A DNA stretch of 64,000 bases. It comes from Mauremys mutica. Lineage: Eukaryota; Chordata; Testudines; Geoemydidae. The stretch is taken from contig NC_059081.1 in the NCBI RefSeq assembly GCF_020497125.1, positions 65,988,768 to 66,052,767 of the forward strand. Direction: 5' to 3'. This document shows, one piece after another, positions 11,501 through 23,099 of this stretch. Position numbers and translations under genes: made by a program. Positions within the stretch are counted from its first letter, which is position 1. Each line of letters begins with the position of its first letter. Below the pieces are notes generated by a model, which was given only the letters and a program-made list of their open reading frames with translations, made no database searches and was not told the origin of the DNA.

Positions 11501-11885
11501 CAGTGGCTCTCAACCTTTCCAGACTACTGTACCCCTTTCAGGAGTCTGATTTGTCTTGCGTACTCCCAAGTTTCACCTCACTTAAAACCTACTTGCTTAC
11601 AAAACCAGAAATAAAAATTCAGAAGTGTCACAGCATGCTGTTACTGACAAACTGCTTATTTTCACCATATAATTATAAAATATATTGCACTTACATTTCA
11701 GTGTATTGATGTAGAGCAGTATAAACAAGTCATTGTTAGTATGAAATTTTAGTTTGTACTGATTTTGCCAGAGCTTTTTATGTAGCCTGTTGTAAAACTA
11801 GGCAAATATCTAGATGAGTTGATCTACCCCCTGGAAGACCTCTGGGTAGCCCCAGCGGTACATGTACCCCGGTTGAGAATCACTG
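11501..11885. mobile_element. Non-autonomous hAT transposon with perfect 8-bp TSD
   Basis: The element begins CAGTGGCTCTCAACC and ends GGTTGAGAATCACTG, imperfect 15-bp terminal inverted repeats of hAT type (C-A-G start). It is flanked by identical 8-bp direct repeats, CTCTAAAC, at 11493-11500 and 11886-11893, the target-site length of the hAT superfamily. The 385-bp interior is AT-rich and encodes no transposase, so it must have been mobilised in trans by a related full-length hAT. Confidence 0.9.
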
Positions 11886-11893
11886 CTCTAAAC

Positions 11894-12595
11894 ATCTGTT
11901 TATTAGCAATTCACAGAATACATATACCAAGCCAAGCTATTATGCTTACCACTCCCATATACAGTGGAATTTTACCCCATGGCCAGTTGGGATTCACTTG
12001 TCTGGGGATCCAGTACCCTTACACATCAGGGGGAATGATGCTTTGCAGCTTGTTTTTGCACAGCAGTTCGGAGTTCATATTTAAAGAGCCTTGTTTTTTA
12101 TTTACATTATATAGGTAAAATTAACTATTTTAAAAACAGTTATGAAACCTATTACATTGCTCAATACCCCTAGGTAACAAAATGAAACCAATTATGTATT
12201 GGCACCTATAAGTTTTTTCCCGCTAAAGTCTTTTATATTTTACTGTTTATGGCCAAATTGTAGCGTATTTATGACTTTTTGTTTGTGTAGATGGTTAGCA
12301 TAAATTCACTGGTCAGAGCTTATATTATTTACTACAATTTTGTTTGATTATGGGGTAGGTTAGGTCCCAGGCCTACAGACAGCCTGGTGGTGAGAGTGTA
12401 AAAGGAATCTCTGTGTCTTGCCAAATGTTTGACATGTAGACTGTTAACAATTTATTATTCCCTCTCTGCGCTCGATTCAGATTGTGCTGCAGGAAATGGG
12501 AGCTGAGTTGGGTCCTGTAACAGCTAGAGAGAAGGGGAGAGGGTAATTTCTTCAGACTTCTTAATTTGACTTTTCTAAATGATCACTTCAGGATA
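11894..12595. other. Non-coding, no gene recognised
   Basis: AT-rich sequence between a hAT element and a MIR. The small ORF at 11819-12118 starts inside the transposon and has no domain. Confidence 0.45.
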
Positions 12596-12599
12596 CATC

Positions 12600-12815
12600 T
12601 AGTTGACAGGGGCACCAGATTAGGACTCATGAAACCTGGGTTCAGTCCTGTCTCTGCCACTGGCTTGCTGGGTGATCTTGGGCAAGTCATCTCACCATTT
12701 TGTGCCTCAGTTTCCCCGTTTGTAAAATGGGGATTACGATACTGACCTCCTTTGTAAAGTGCCTTGAGCTCTGAAGATGTAAAGAGCTATATAAGAGCTA
12801 GGTGATACAGTGTCT
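12600..12815 (+). repeat. MIR-type SINE (CORE-SINE)
   Basis: The conserved core is clear: TCTCTGCCACTGGCTTGCTG, then GGTGATCTTGGGCAAGTCA, CCTCAGTTTCCCC, TGTAAAATGGGGATTA and a tail with AAGTGCCTTGAGCTCTGAAG. This is the order of MIR. MIRs are ancient in amniotes, so the insertion long predates the younger CR1 copies here. Confidence 0.85.
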
Positions 12816-12841
12816 GTAGCAGAGTGTCTTCTGCCCTATAT

Positions 12842-12956
12842 AGGGTTGCCAACTTTGGTTTGACATGTTCCTGGAGGTTTCATCACATGCCAATCTTTAA
12901 TTAAAGAATAATCTTTAATTCTGGAGACTCCAGGACAATCCTGGAGGACCCTAGCC
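12842..12956. mobile_element. Short foldback element (MITE-like)
   Basis: It begins TAGGGTTGCCAAC and ends GGAGGACCCTAG, with internal mirrored blocks (TCCTGGAGGTTTC near the left end; CCAGGACAATCCTGGAGG near the right). The ends are inverted and the centre is AT-rich. No coding capacity; family not named. Confidence 0.5.
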
Positions 12957-12959
12957 CCA

Positions 12960-14790
12960 GCTCACCTAATACACCTTTTTAATGATGGTCAAGGATAATC
13001 TCTAGCCATCAGTCCAAAAGTATTCATCATAGCCTCCAAACATTATTTTTGATGTAAAAGAAAGCAGCACCTAACATGTATTCTACTAAAGGCTCATCTC
13101 TGCTGCAAAATGTTTGTCACTTAAACAAACATTTTTCACCCAGGAATTCATTTAAAATAAACTCCAGTCACCCCCCACTCCTCCAAACGCCAATTTTTAT
13201 TGCCTCTTTTCCAATTAAGTTCCAGGCTCTTTCTTCTTTAAATTCCCAAAGTCAAGGCCATATTTCAAGTGGGATTAAAGTTCTTTTTCCAAAGCATGAA
13301 AGTTTTAGCGGAAAAGAATGAACAGGAGTCTGCAGAAAAGGGACTGTAAAGAATGAGACTTCGTTGCACTTAGCACTGCATTTCACTGCCCTATGACAGT
13401 TCAGCATACATCAGTGGTGGCAAAGCAGCAATTATACCAACCAGCCAAGAGAAGGAGAATGGGAGGAGCTTTGTATTCAGAGACTGAAAAACAGTCTGGA
13501 AACTTAAGCTCACTAGAAACCTTTTGTGCAGTGGATTTTCTTAAAAAGGTAACATGCAAAGTCTTTATCTTCTTGTTTGCAATTTTAAAGAAAATGTAGC
13601 TTCATTGGATCTAACTAGAGGGGAGGCCAAAAAGTTAGCCCATTTCCCTTAACAACTGAATTAACTGAAATGCTAATCTTCTCTCCTTGCAAGCTCTATA
13701 AAATGCATAATTCCCGCTTTCTGTTACACAAATAAAACCAAAAGTAGGCTGTAAAACTAAACTCTTTCAAATGTTTAAATAGATAATTTAGCTCTATCTG
13801 CCTTTCAGTAAACAATGACTAATTTTGCTGGTGGAAGCTGCTGTGCCTTCAAAATTGGAAGGTGCAGATTCAGGGACGATAGCGAAGGTTCCTTCTTACA
13901 TAACATTGGCTGTACATTAATCAGAAATGTTTGCTATGCAAATCTTGTCATGCAAAGCAATTATTGCTGTTCCCACACTGACCTCATGTTTATTTATTAC
14001 ACCAGCTCTTTATTTGAACCTTGTCTGGTCTCTCACCACAGCATATTAGCTATGTTGCTTCTAAAGGCACCCAGTTGAGAAATTTTAGATTTATCTATGC
14101 CATGTGTAAAGCAGGACTGTTAGCTCCACACAGACTGCAATGCAGTGCTGAGAAACTCTAATGTTATTCCAGCGTCTGTTCATGCAAAATAGTCTCACCC
14201 CAGGGTCTTTGTTAGGACAAAGGGGGCCTTCTAATAGGTAGGGGCCATAACACCTTGTTTGGTCTGAGTCTGCAATATTAGTTGATGGTTAATGGAAACT
14301 GACAGCTCGAGTTACCAGGCAGGACAAGTAGAATTAGATTTTTATAGACTGCTCAGTAAAAGTAAAAGTATAAACAATAATTTGCCCTTGATTAAGCTAT
14401 GGCTCCTAGAACCAAAATTGCAAGACTCAGAGATTTAACTCCTGACCAAATAAGTTTCAAATATTAAAAATCAAAGGAGCGATTTAAATGGCTGAAATGC
14501 AAAAGTGTGTCTTTAATTTCCTAATATTCTGTTGCCATAGAGTTTTCTTGACGTGACTTCATATTGACCAGCAGTGGCATCCAGTGACTGTCAGGGGTTT
14601 TCCTCACTGATCTGTATTCTTTGCAGCTCTCTTTCTGTTTTGACATGTGTCTTCTCTCTATTATTAAGAAGTAGCAATTTCATCATAATCTGTTTTTGCT
14701 CTTTTTTTTCCTTTCATCTCCACCTCAGGTACACACAAGACAAATATGTATTCATTGTTGCAGTACTATAGTTTACACATAAACAGGCTT
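12960..14790. other. Non-coding, no gene recognised
   Basis: Mostly AT-rich unique sequence. ORFs of 65-87 codons at 13076-14771 have no domain and poor splice context. Confidence 0.45.
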
Positions 14791-14799
14791 GTCACCCTC

Positions 14800-15065
14800 T
14801 TTAATATAATTTAGTATTGGGAAAGACCTTTTAGATCATCTGCTTGATCTCACTTCTAATGCAGTATTGTTCCCTCAGTGTTTTAATCTGTATGCAATGG
14901 TGAATGGCTCGGACAAGAAGGGTCCCACAGCTTACCTCAGAAATCTGTTCTACATGCCTGTTTTAATCAAAGCCATTAAGAAATGGCTTCTGATATTTAT
15001 CCTTAATGTTTCCTTTGTGTAATTCCATCTAGTTACTCCCACTTACCCCAGTGGAAGACCAGGCC
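14800..15065 (-). repeat. CR1-type LINE fragment, antisense, old
   Basis: The order of blocks matches the C-terminal ORF2/3' region of CR1 read backwards: GACCTTTTAGATCATCTG at the left, then the region corresponding to the FF-T-R and WN-LP blocks of the intact copies, ending near TTCCATCTAGTTACTCC. Heavily diverged, no ORF. Confidence 0.55.
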
Positions 15066-15114
15066 ATTTCACGTTTTCTGGGGTGTTCGTGCCTTTCAGA
15101 CATTGTAGCTGATT

Positions 15115-15200
15115 TACACGTATTCCAGTAGGGCTTGACCCAGAGCCCGCTGACGTCAATGGAAAAACTCCTTTCGGTGGATTTTTGGACCAGGCCCTTT
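15115..15200. repeat. Foldback-family fragment
   Basis: GGGCTTGACCCAGAGCCC, then a CTGACGTCAATGG block, and TTTTTGGACCAGGCCCTTT at the other end give inverted ends around a central TCAATGG word. Same interspersed family as at 3.9 and 40.97 kb. Confidence 0.5.
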
Positions 15201-15524
15201 GTCGTCATTTGGCCAAGCTATAGCCATTTAAGGTCCACCATAACTTCAGTTGCTCTTCTCTCAGTGGACGTTCTGGATGAGAACATGCAGACTAACTGGG
15301 CCCCAGGCAGGCGAGAAAATCTCTTCCGCTCATCCACTTCCTGGCCACTATTGCGGGATACAGGCAGGAGCAGTGCTTCCCCCTTGTATGTATTTTTATA
15401 TGCCTGTGGATCTGTGCAGTTTATGGGCCCACTGGCCCTCACGCCTGGCTGGCTCCGCCTGTCTCCTTCATTCGCCCATGCGCTCTCTCTGGGGATGATG
15501 GCCATAGAGGTTGGCTCAGCAGAA

Positions 15525-15660
15525 TGCCAGGATTCCAAGGCCAGAGGGGATCATTGTGATCAACTAGTCTGAGCTCCGGTGTAACACAGGCCCCTGAACT
15601 TCCCCCTGCACAGCTTAGAAAAACATCCAATCTTGATTTCAAAATTGGTCAAGGGTTAAT
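15525..15660 (-). repeat. CR1-type LINE 3' end fragment, antisense
   Basis: GATTCCAAGGCCAGAGGGGA followed by TCATTGTGATCAACTAGTCT is the reverse of the CR1 3' end pattern (AGACTAGATGATCACAAT in the copy at 32.1 kb). About 130 bp are recognisable. Confidence 0.65.
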
Positions 15661-15889
15661 GACTCTCACTGTTACAATTGCAAGGCCTCTGCTTCCTGGA
15701 GCCATAGAACTTGAGCAGCGCACATCCGTTTGTCCCTGCTGGAGTCGGGTAGTGAGAAGCCCACGAACTCAACCCAACATTCTACTATGGGGGAGGAAGG
15801 GAGCTATCAGGGATGTGATCGGCAAGGAAAGGAAAAATAGCCGGAAAGGTTTCTTAATGGCATTGATTAGATCAGGCATATGGAACGGA

Positions 15890-16465
15890 TTTCCATGGTA
15901 AGCCATGGGAGCTCTATTGCCTGAGCCATTTAAAATTGCGCCAACTTGTGATAACTCCATTTTTGAAGCCTAAAACTATATTGGCTTTTTCTTTGCCACC
16001 AATTTGCACTGATAGCCCCTCTCAAGTTTGCTATCTACAATCACCTCTAGCTTTCTTTTGGCTTTACTGCATTCCAAGTACGGCCCTTCCTTTAAATGCC
16101 TGTGCTTCATATTCTTTCCCTATAGATTTATTAGCCTGCAGTTTTCCATTTTGTTGCTTACTCCCCCTGTTTCAGCCCTCTATGCATCCTTTTGTGTTAT
16201 TGCTCTGTCTTCACTTGGGCTTTCAACACCTCCCTATTTAGTTTCCTCCTCAGATTTAATTAACACAGTTTACCCTTGTTTCCAAACCATTAATAAAGAT
16301 GTTAATTAAAACCAGGCCCAACAAAGAACCGACACCACCACACTGCTTACTTCCCCCTGCTTGAGTCATTGCTGTTAGGCATTACCCTTTATTTATGATC
16401 CTTAAGATAACTTCCAGTCCATCTGACAATGCTCCTACTCCAGCTAATTTGAAAGTGTTTTTCAA
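15890..16465 (-). repeat. CR1/L3-type LINE fragment, antisense, old
   Basis: Blocks such as AATAAAGATGTTAATTAAAAC followed by CAGGCCCAACAAAG, and CTTCCAGTCCATCTGAC, correspond to the reverse of the ORF2 palm-to-connection region of L3-like elements (the segment downstream of the RT FADD motif). No frame survives for more than 100 codons. The two ORFs here (15936-16309) are on the opposite strand and are meaningless. Confidence 0.6.
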
Positions 16466-16839
16466 GTATTTCTTAGTGCTGTACAGCTGTAACTTTTGCT
16501 AATTGTTCACGAAATGACTTTAAGTAATATTTTTATTGAAAGGTTGAATGAAGAAGGATCACAAATGAAGTCCAAGACTAAAGGCAATTTAATAAAATGA
16601 AGAAATAATTGACCAGTTTAGACTCCTAAATCCATATTTTGGTTCTTTCAAGCAGTGGTTTGATTTTCAGAGGGGCTGCAGTTTCCATGACTGAAATAGC
16701 AGGCCACGGTGCAAACATAATGCCAGGCTGAATAGGGATGGAGAATACTGACAGTGTTGAGTTGTTAGGGAAGTCAACAGTATCTCTTCACCAGGACTGT
16801 TCAGTTTTGTTACTATATTTTTAAAAAGGATATAGCCAA

Positions 16840-17305
16840 GCAGGTGTTTGGAAGTGTGTGATGAAGATGACTACAGGCAGGCAAGGAGAGACTTCAAGAG
16901 AAACTGAGAACATTGGAACTGTTCAGAGAGGAGACGAATAGATGAGGAGATGATAAAGGTAAACAAAACCAAGTTATCCTTTATCAATGCTTATCCCACA
17001 GAATTCATTCCCACCAGATACCTGAGGCCAACAGCTTGTCAGGATTCAGAAACAGGATCAGACATTGATATGGTTAGACAGTTACATTACATAGGGGAAA
17101 AATTAGAAAGGATATAAACCTCTCGTGATTCTGGGCATATGCCAATCTCAGTACTGTTTTCCCAATGAGCAGGTTATTCCCCAAATGTTTACCACAGGGG
17201 TTTTTGTACCTTCCTCTGAAGCAGCTGATGCTGGCCTCTGTCAGAGGGAGAGAACGCTGAACTAGATGGACCGTTAATCTGATGCATTCTGGCGATTCCA
17301 GTGGG
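16840..17305 (+). repeat. CR1/L3 LINE 3' fragment, old
   Basis: GAACTGTTCAGAGAGGAGACG corresponds to the LFS-K-R-RGD block of CR1 ORF2. Further right come ATAAACCTCTCGTGATTCTG, CCTTCCTCTGAAGCAGCTGA, TGCTGGCCTCTGTCAGAG and ACTAGATGGACCGTTAATCT, the standard 3' UTR and terminus of L3-like LINEs. It faces the antisense pieces at 14.8-16.5 kb, so at least two insertions met here. Confidence 0.75.
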
Positions 17306-17379
17306 AACTGCAATGCAAAATCCAGCCGCTTTTACTGAGAATCCTAAGTACAGCAATAATAATACTGCATTGAGGAGTT

Positions 17380-17445
17380 TAACTGTAGGCTCTCAAATAC
17401 TACAGCGATGAGTGCGGTGGAAGAACCTATATAGAATGAAAATTG
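17380..17445 (+). repeat. SINE tail fragment (MIR-like)
   Basis: GGCTCTCAAATACTACAGCG followed by a CCTATATAGAATG end matches the tail seen again at 61.16-61.2 kb. It resembles the 3' part of MIR-type SINEs. Confidence 0.4.
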
Positions 17446-17769
17446 AAGCCAGCCGTCTCTTGCTAATCAATTACAAAACATCTAGCCCTGTTTCCAGGAC
17501 CATTTCATTCAGAAGCCTTAGTGTTCTGCCATGGGAGGGCAAATTGAAATCCAACTGGGACTCTGGGTAGGATCCCCACTGATGGGTGGTCCAGCCCCTG
17601 GTCAGACACCACCCTGGAGCAGGAATTGCAGACAGCTTGTACCTCTTTGCTATTTCTCTTGGCAAATCTTCTGCCACTAGCACCCAATTAGTAAATCTGG
17701 CCCTGCCTTTGCATCACTTTTGCTTTCCCCCCCTTCCCTCCCAAGTACAGATCTTCCACTGGAACCTTA

Positions 17770-18115
17770 CTTTTTGGCAATGTGCTATTGTCATTGTTGA
17801 TGAACCAATGCCATGTGCCACAAGAGGTGCTGTCTTTCAGATGACACTTGAATCCAAGTCCCTGTAAATTTGATCTAATTTAAGATCGTGTTTTACAAGA
17901 ATACACACGCTAATCCTGATCTTCTGGCCAAATTCTTTTTTTGGGTAATTACCTTCCCTATGAAATTATCCCTGTGACTTGAATTTGAGAAAGAATTGTT
18001 CGTGTTCTTTACAACTGTTCTGTAATGGTTTTGATTGCTAGTGAACTCATGATGTGTTTCACTACAAATTGCTGCATTTCAGTGAAATAGGAAGGTTAGG
18101 GTATGTGAAGTGATG
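17770..18115 (+). repeat. Ancient interspersed repeat, family unnamed
   Basis: GAGGTGCTGTCTTTCAGATG, then a TGGCCAAATTC block with TTGGGTAATTACCTTCC, and a TTGCTGCATTTCAGTGAAAT end form an ordered set of blocks I recognise from a widespread vertebrate repeat. Part of the same family lies in the opposite orientation at 54.05-54.22 kb. No coding capacity. Confidence 0.5.
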
Positions 18116-19655
18116 CCTATATACATAAAACCAGATTTTCCAAAGAAGTCTCTAAATATATGCCCATAATTTTGGATGCACAAATTTGTGTGTTCAAAAA
18201 CCCCACATTTGCATATGCAAGGAGGTGTTGGAGCTGTGTGTTTTTATGGAAGCCAGTAAGTGGCGGGTGTAAGATTTTTAAACCAGGTTGAAGCCACATT
18301 GAAGTCAGTTTATGAATTAGTGTGCGAATTTTTAGCTATACTACTGTAGCGGCCAGGAGCCCTAGTCAGAGCCTAGGACCCCTTTGTGCTAGCTACTCCA
18401 CAAACGCAGAACAAGACAGATTACAAACTGCTTTGCTGGGGCAGGAACTATCTAGTTGAGAGGTATTATATACTGTACATGTAAGTCATTAAACTGTATC
18501 ATTTTCTGTATTCTAATCTCTATGCCTTTTCAGATTGCAGAAAGCGATAGCCAGGCTGGTGAATGTACAACAAGCTACCGAGTAAGAAGCAGGGTTCTTA
18601 CTTGGTCACTAGGCTGGAGAAGGATGCATAAATCACAGTGGCAAATTGTTTAGATGCTGGTATGGGAGAGAATTTGTGCCTTGTACAGTGGAATCCTATG
18701 CAACTTGACAAAGAAAGCATGTGTCAGCTGCAAAGACAGACACTCCCCTTGTCATCCTTATTGAAAGAAGTGCTAGTTACCAAGCAATATATTCTGTACA
18801 GCAAGAAGTTGAAGGGAAGCATCTTCACGGGAAAGCAGGTTAGAAAAAACACTAATGCTCACTGAAACAAAAAAAATGTATTTTAAAATACAAGCAAGAT
18901 ATTTTGCTGGGCATACACAGTTAGTCAGCATACCCCCTCTTGTGCATGTTGCACATTGGAAACCTCATGCAAGATGTAAAAAGCTCTCCTGTCTAGCTAT
19001 CTACCTAGACAGATAGATGGTACATGGTCTAGGATTTAAAAAAAAATAGTGATTTTTTGATACTGTACTTGGGTCTCCTTTAAAGGGCCTGATTTTTAGT
19101 GGATTGTCTCTGTGCTTTCTGAAAAATCAGGCTTCTTTAACACATCTCAAGTTGGGCACCCAGAAACTGAGTCACCCCAAATTACTCATCTCTTTTGAAA
19201 ATGTAGATATTATCTTTCTCTCATTCGTATAGAGATAACTAAGTGGTGGATGGTTGGGGAGAGAGACAGTGGAAGCAGGAGCATATCCATCTTCTGAATC
19301 TATAGAAAAGGGCTCTCAGCTGGTTGGTTAATATCCCCATGCTTTCTGTTTATCTACAATGGATGCAGTGTAGGTAGATATCAGCCATTATTTGCAGGAC
19401 TTAGAAGATGATATCATAACACAAGTGGTAGAGCAAAGTGGAGTGACAAGAGGGTTGTGAAGTCAGCTATTCACTTGAGCCAACTGATCTGATAAACACT
19501 AGGCCCATTGTGTTTTGTTTATAAAACAGTAGTCTGTCTATTGTTGAATTCTTGTTTGAGTGGAACAAAAATGTCACCAAAGCATGAGGAAACATGTTAT
19601 GGAATCCTTATCCTGAAAGAGACTGGTCCTTTAGAGCGTGGTAAAACAACATTAT
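18116..19655. other. Non-coding, no gene recognised
   Basis: AT-rich unique sequence. ORFs at 18456-18865 lack domains. A short hairpin (CTGTCTAG / CTAGACAG near 18980-19010) is too small to interpret. Confidence 0.45.
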
Positions 19656-19659
19656 TTAA

Positions 19660-20330
19660 ACCTCATGAATCGGGCACTTCAGTGTGTAGGTTGAAGTTTC
19701 CAGTTCTGGTCACCCCATCTCAAAAAAGCTATATTAGAATTGGAAAAGGTGCAGAGAAGGGCAACAAAAATGACTGGAGGATGGAACAGCTTCCATAGGA
19801 GGAGAGAGTAAAAAGACTGGAACTGTTCAACTAAGTCAAAAGATGACTCGGGGGGGATTTGATAGAGGTCTGCAATTATGAATGGTATGGAGAAAGTGTA
19901 TAAGGAAGTGTTATTTACTCAGCCACATAACACAAGAACAGGCTCACCCAATGAAACTAACAGTTAGCAGGTTCAAAACAAACGTAAGGAAGTACTTCAC
20001 ACAACACACAGTCAACCTGTGGAACTCATTGTCAGGGAATATTGTAAAGGCCAAAAGTAAAACTGGGTTCAAAAAAGAATTAGATAAGTTCATGGAGGGT
20101 AGGTCCATCAAAAGCTATTAAACAAGATGGTCAGGGATGCAACCCCATGCTCTAGGTATCCTTAAACCTCTGACTACCAGAAGCTGGGACCAGATGTCAA
20201 GGGATGGATCACTCAATAAACTGCCCAGTTCAGTTCATTCCCTCTGAAACCAGTCACTGTTGGAAGACAGGATACTGGGCTAGATAGATCATTTGTCTGA
20301 CCAGTATAGCCATTCATATGATCCAACTGG
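19660..20330 (+). pseudogene. CR1 LINE 3' half: ORF2 C-terminus and 3' UTR, degraded
   Basis: After a frameshifted stretch (GTGCAGAGAAGGGCAACAAA is the RRATKMI block), the 19882-20121 frame carries QEQAHPMKLTVSRFKTNVRKYFTQ and then VNLWNSLSGNIVKAKSKTGF with KKELDKF, the C-terminal end of CR1 ORF2. Compare the minus-strand copy at 51.98-52.54 kb, whose end reads [17 protein letters not shown]. The 3' UTR ends near 20325 with TCTGACCAGTATAGCCATTC, the same end type as at 51.79 kb. This is a distinct CR1 subfamily from the (ATTCTATG)n copies. Confidence 0.85.
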
Positions 20331-20379
20331 AAAAGAAAAAAAAGCAAAACCTAGAACCTGTATTTCTTGCAAACTAGAG

Positions 20380-20490
20380 CCCTGATTCAGGAAAGCATTT
20401 AAGACATTACCAGGACTTAAGTGCCTGTTTAACATTAAGCACATCATTGCATGCCTTTCATGAGTAAGGATGGCTCCCAGAACTGGGGCT
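20380..20490. repeat. Foldback-family fragment (CCTGATTCAGCAAAG type)
   Basis: GCCCTGATTCAGGAAAGCAT, ACTTAAGTGCCTG and TTAAGCACATCATTGCATGC follow the word order of the palindromic family best seen at 47.07 kb. Only one arm plus part of the other remains. Confidence 0.5.
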
Positions 20491-22575
20491 TAACATTGTT
20501 CCAACTTTTAGTTTGATTTTACTTGACTATAGCCTTGGACATTTCCTAGGCATGTAAATCTACCTTCTGTCATCTCTGAGGCATCAGATGGATAATCCTA
20601 ATCCTAAACCTCCACTAATGTAACTCATCTTCACTCTCAAACTTCCCTCCTTTTACAGTCTCTCTAGTTCAACTCTCCAAATTCCAAAATGCAGCAGCTC
20701 ATTTCTTTGCTTTATCTAGAAAGGGGAACATGTTATCCCCAGCCTTGGAAACCTGTATTGATATCTCCTTCATGTCAGAAACAAGCACAGTGTCTCTCTT
20801 ACTGTCTACAAGATCTTCTACTTTTCTTCCTATTTTTTTCAGGCTGTTCCCTACACTCTTCTTCGTCACAGGAGTGGATCCTTCTGCCACGTTACTTCCA
20901 CCACCTGCAACAACTTCCTTGCACCTGTGCAAGTCCCTGGCTCTCCTTCTACTCCTTTTAAAAACAATGTCTTCTGCTTGACCTATATTACTCCTCTACA
21001 CTCTGACAATGGTTTCCAATGTCCTTGGACAAATCTCCATAATTTCCCGAGTTTGATCGCTGAATTTCTTGATACAGACAGGCCCACGATATAGCAATCA
21101 GCTTCCAAAAAAATCACAAGCCTGCTCTTTCACTTCCTCAGTCATTATGTTCAAGGCTGAATTTTCTGTCACTTTGTTCTTTTCCTTCCCAGCGACACGC
21201 TGACTTGTTTTCATAACTGGTCAATGGGTGGTTTGTTCCTATTGGGCTTATTGCACAGTCCATTTAGACTCTATTTTGTTCAGATACTGGTAAATTGTTG
21301 CATCCACTTTTATTTCTGTAGCTAGTTGCAACTCTAATATAGACGCTGCACACATTGACTATCTAACGTTGATATACTTTGGACCAAATTCTGGTTACTC
21401 AAAACCATATCCTTGTAACATTGGCATAGGCATGCACAACCAATTTGTGGTTTACACTAGTGAATTCAGGTACAAATAACAAAGCCATCCACAGGAAGTT
21501 ATCCAAGATCCCTTTATGCTGCTTTGTACCCAGGCCACGCCCAATGGTGGCCAAAATAAGCTGCTTTTCTCCACACATACACACCTTGCTCACACAAATG
21601 TGTATTTCCTTAGCCCATCCAGAACTATAGCACTAAAGGTGAGTAGCAGATTTTGACTCGTTCCTGCTCTCAATAAAATCAGTGGCAAAATGCCTATTGG
21701 CTGTATGAATGGGAGCAGAAATGGGGCCAGTAAGCTTCTGGGTTTATGGACATCTCTGTGACTCACCTACCTGAATCTGACGCCTTACAGTTTATAATTT
21801 TAAAACTGTTATTTTAAGTGGTGAATTCAGTCCTCCTGCATGGTAGATGATGCATTTTTTGAGATGAGTGGTGTGATTTCAGGGGGAAATATATAGTTAT
21901 AATTTTACTTTTAACGAGCAACGCATGCTATACTAGTCACATTTTTTCCTTATGGCTTATTTGGTAGTTTTCTGTAACTATACTGTTATATGGCAGAGTT
22001 AGACCAACAAAGTGTCACACTCTTGGGCTATTGGCAAGGCCCCTTCACCCTAACAGCTCCCACATAGGAGAACACACTTGGCATAAAACAGTCCCTGGAA
22101 TGTCTAACTTGCCACTGGGAAACAAGATCTACCATATACGTTAATTCTTCTTCTCTGCCCTAAGCACAAGATATAAATCAATAGTCCCACCCTTTGGGCC
22201 TCAGTGTACTGCCTGCCTCTGTGCGGCGCTTCCATTGACATTGATGGGAGTTGTGTGTGCAGAGTGACAACATGGGATGGCTCTAGACATTAGTCATTTT
22301 ACACTAGTAACCATAGCAAAAGAGAGGGGAGGGGAAGAGAGTTCTAACAGGCACTTTAGTGTTGCCATTCCTTATCTTCGTTTACTAATTAGAGGCTCAG
22401 CTCTGCTGCCCCTACTCACCTTAACAGCCCCTTTGACTCTAACAGGGTTACTCCTATAGAAGGTCTCCAAACTGTCTGTCGTTCTCAGGCAAAGTACTGT
22501 ATTGCTTCGAATGGAAATGTTTTCAACTAAATGTGTCAAATATTGAACAAGGAACTATCATATGGTCTGGTATTA
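20490..22575. other. Non-coding, no gene recognised
   Basis: AT-rich sequence. Overlapping ORFs at 20689-20981 on both strands are pyrimidine-rich low-complexity frames. No repeat signature beyond a short foldback word near 22235. Confidence 0.45.
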
Positions 22576-22579
22576 AACA

Positions 22580-23096
22580 CAACCCCAGTTGGGCCCCACA
22601 CTACAAGAAGGATGTGGATAAATTGGAGAGAGTCCAGCGGAGGGCAACAAAAATGATTAGGGGGCTGGAGCACATGACTTATGAGGAGAGGCTGAGGGAA
22701 CTGGGATTGTTTAGTCTGCAGAAGAGAAGAATGAGGGGGGATTTGATAGCTGCTTTCAACTACCTGAAAGGGGGTTCCAAAGAGGATGGATCTAGACTGT
22801 TCTCAGTGGTAGAAGATGACAGAACAAGGAGTAATGGTCTCAAGTTGCAGAGGGGGAGGTTTAGGTTGGATATTAGGAAAAACTTTTTCACTAGTAGGGT
22901 GGTGAAGCACTGGAATGGGTTACCTAGGGAGGTAGTGGAATCTCCTTCCTTAGAGGTTTTTAAGGTCAGGCTTGACAAAGCCCTGGCTGGGATGATTTAG
23001 TTGGGTTTGGTCCTGCTTTGAGCAGGGGGTTGGACTAGATGACCTCCTGAGGTCCCTTCCAACCCTGAGATTCTATGATTCTATGATTCTATGTAT
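22580..23096 (+). mobile_element. CR1 LINE 3' end, 5'-truncated, young
   Basis: The copy starts inside ORF2 at the [13 protein letters not shown] block and stays open to the stop after LDKALAGMI (ending at 23000), followed by a short 3' UTR and three ATTCTATG units at the end. It is near-identical to the same part of the copy at 43.05-43.55 kb: by eye about a dozen differences over 510 bp. 5' truncation is normal for CR1, which copies its RNA from the 3' end. Residues 22533-22580 of the open frame belong to flanking DNA, not the element. Confidence 0.95.
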
Positions 23097-23099
23097 AAT

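Noticed and set aside
18980..19012. Hairpin CTGTCTAG / CTAGACAG with nearby GATA-like words
   Set aside because: The stem is only 8 bp in AT-rich DNA, with no repeat elsewhere; not distinguishable from chance.
20689..20981. Overlapping 77-90 codon frames on both strands
   Set aside because: Pyrimidine-rich low-complexity frames, no domain, no splice context.
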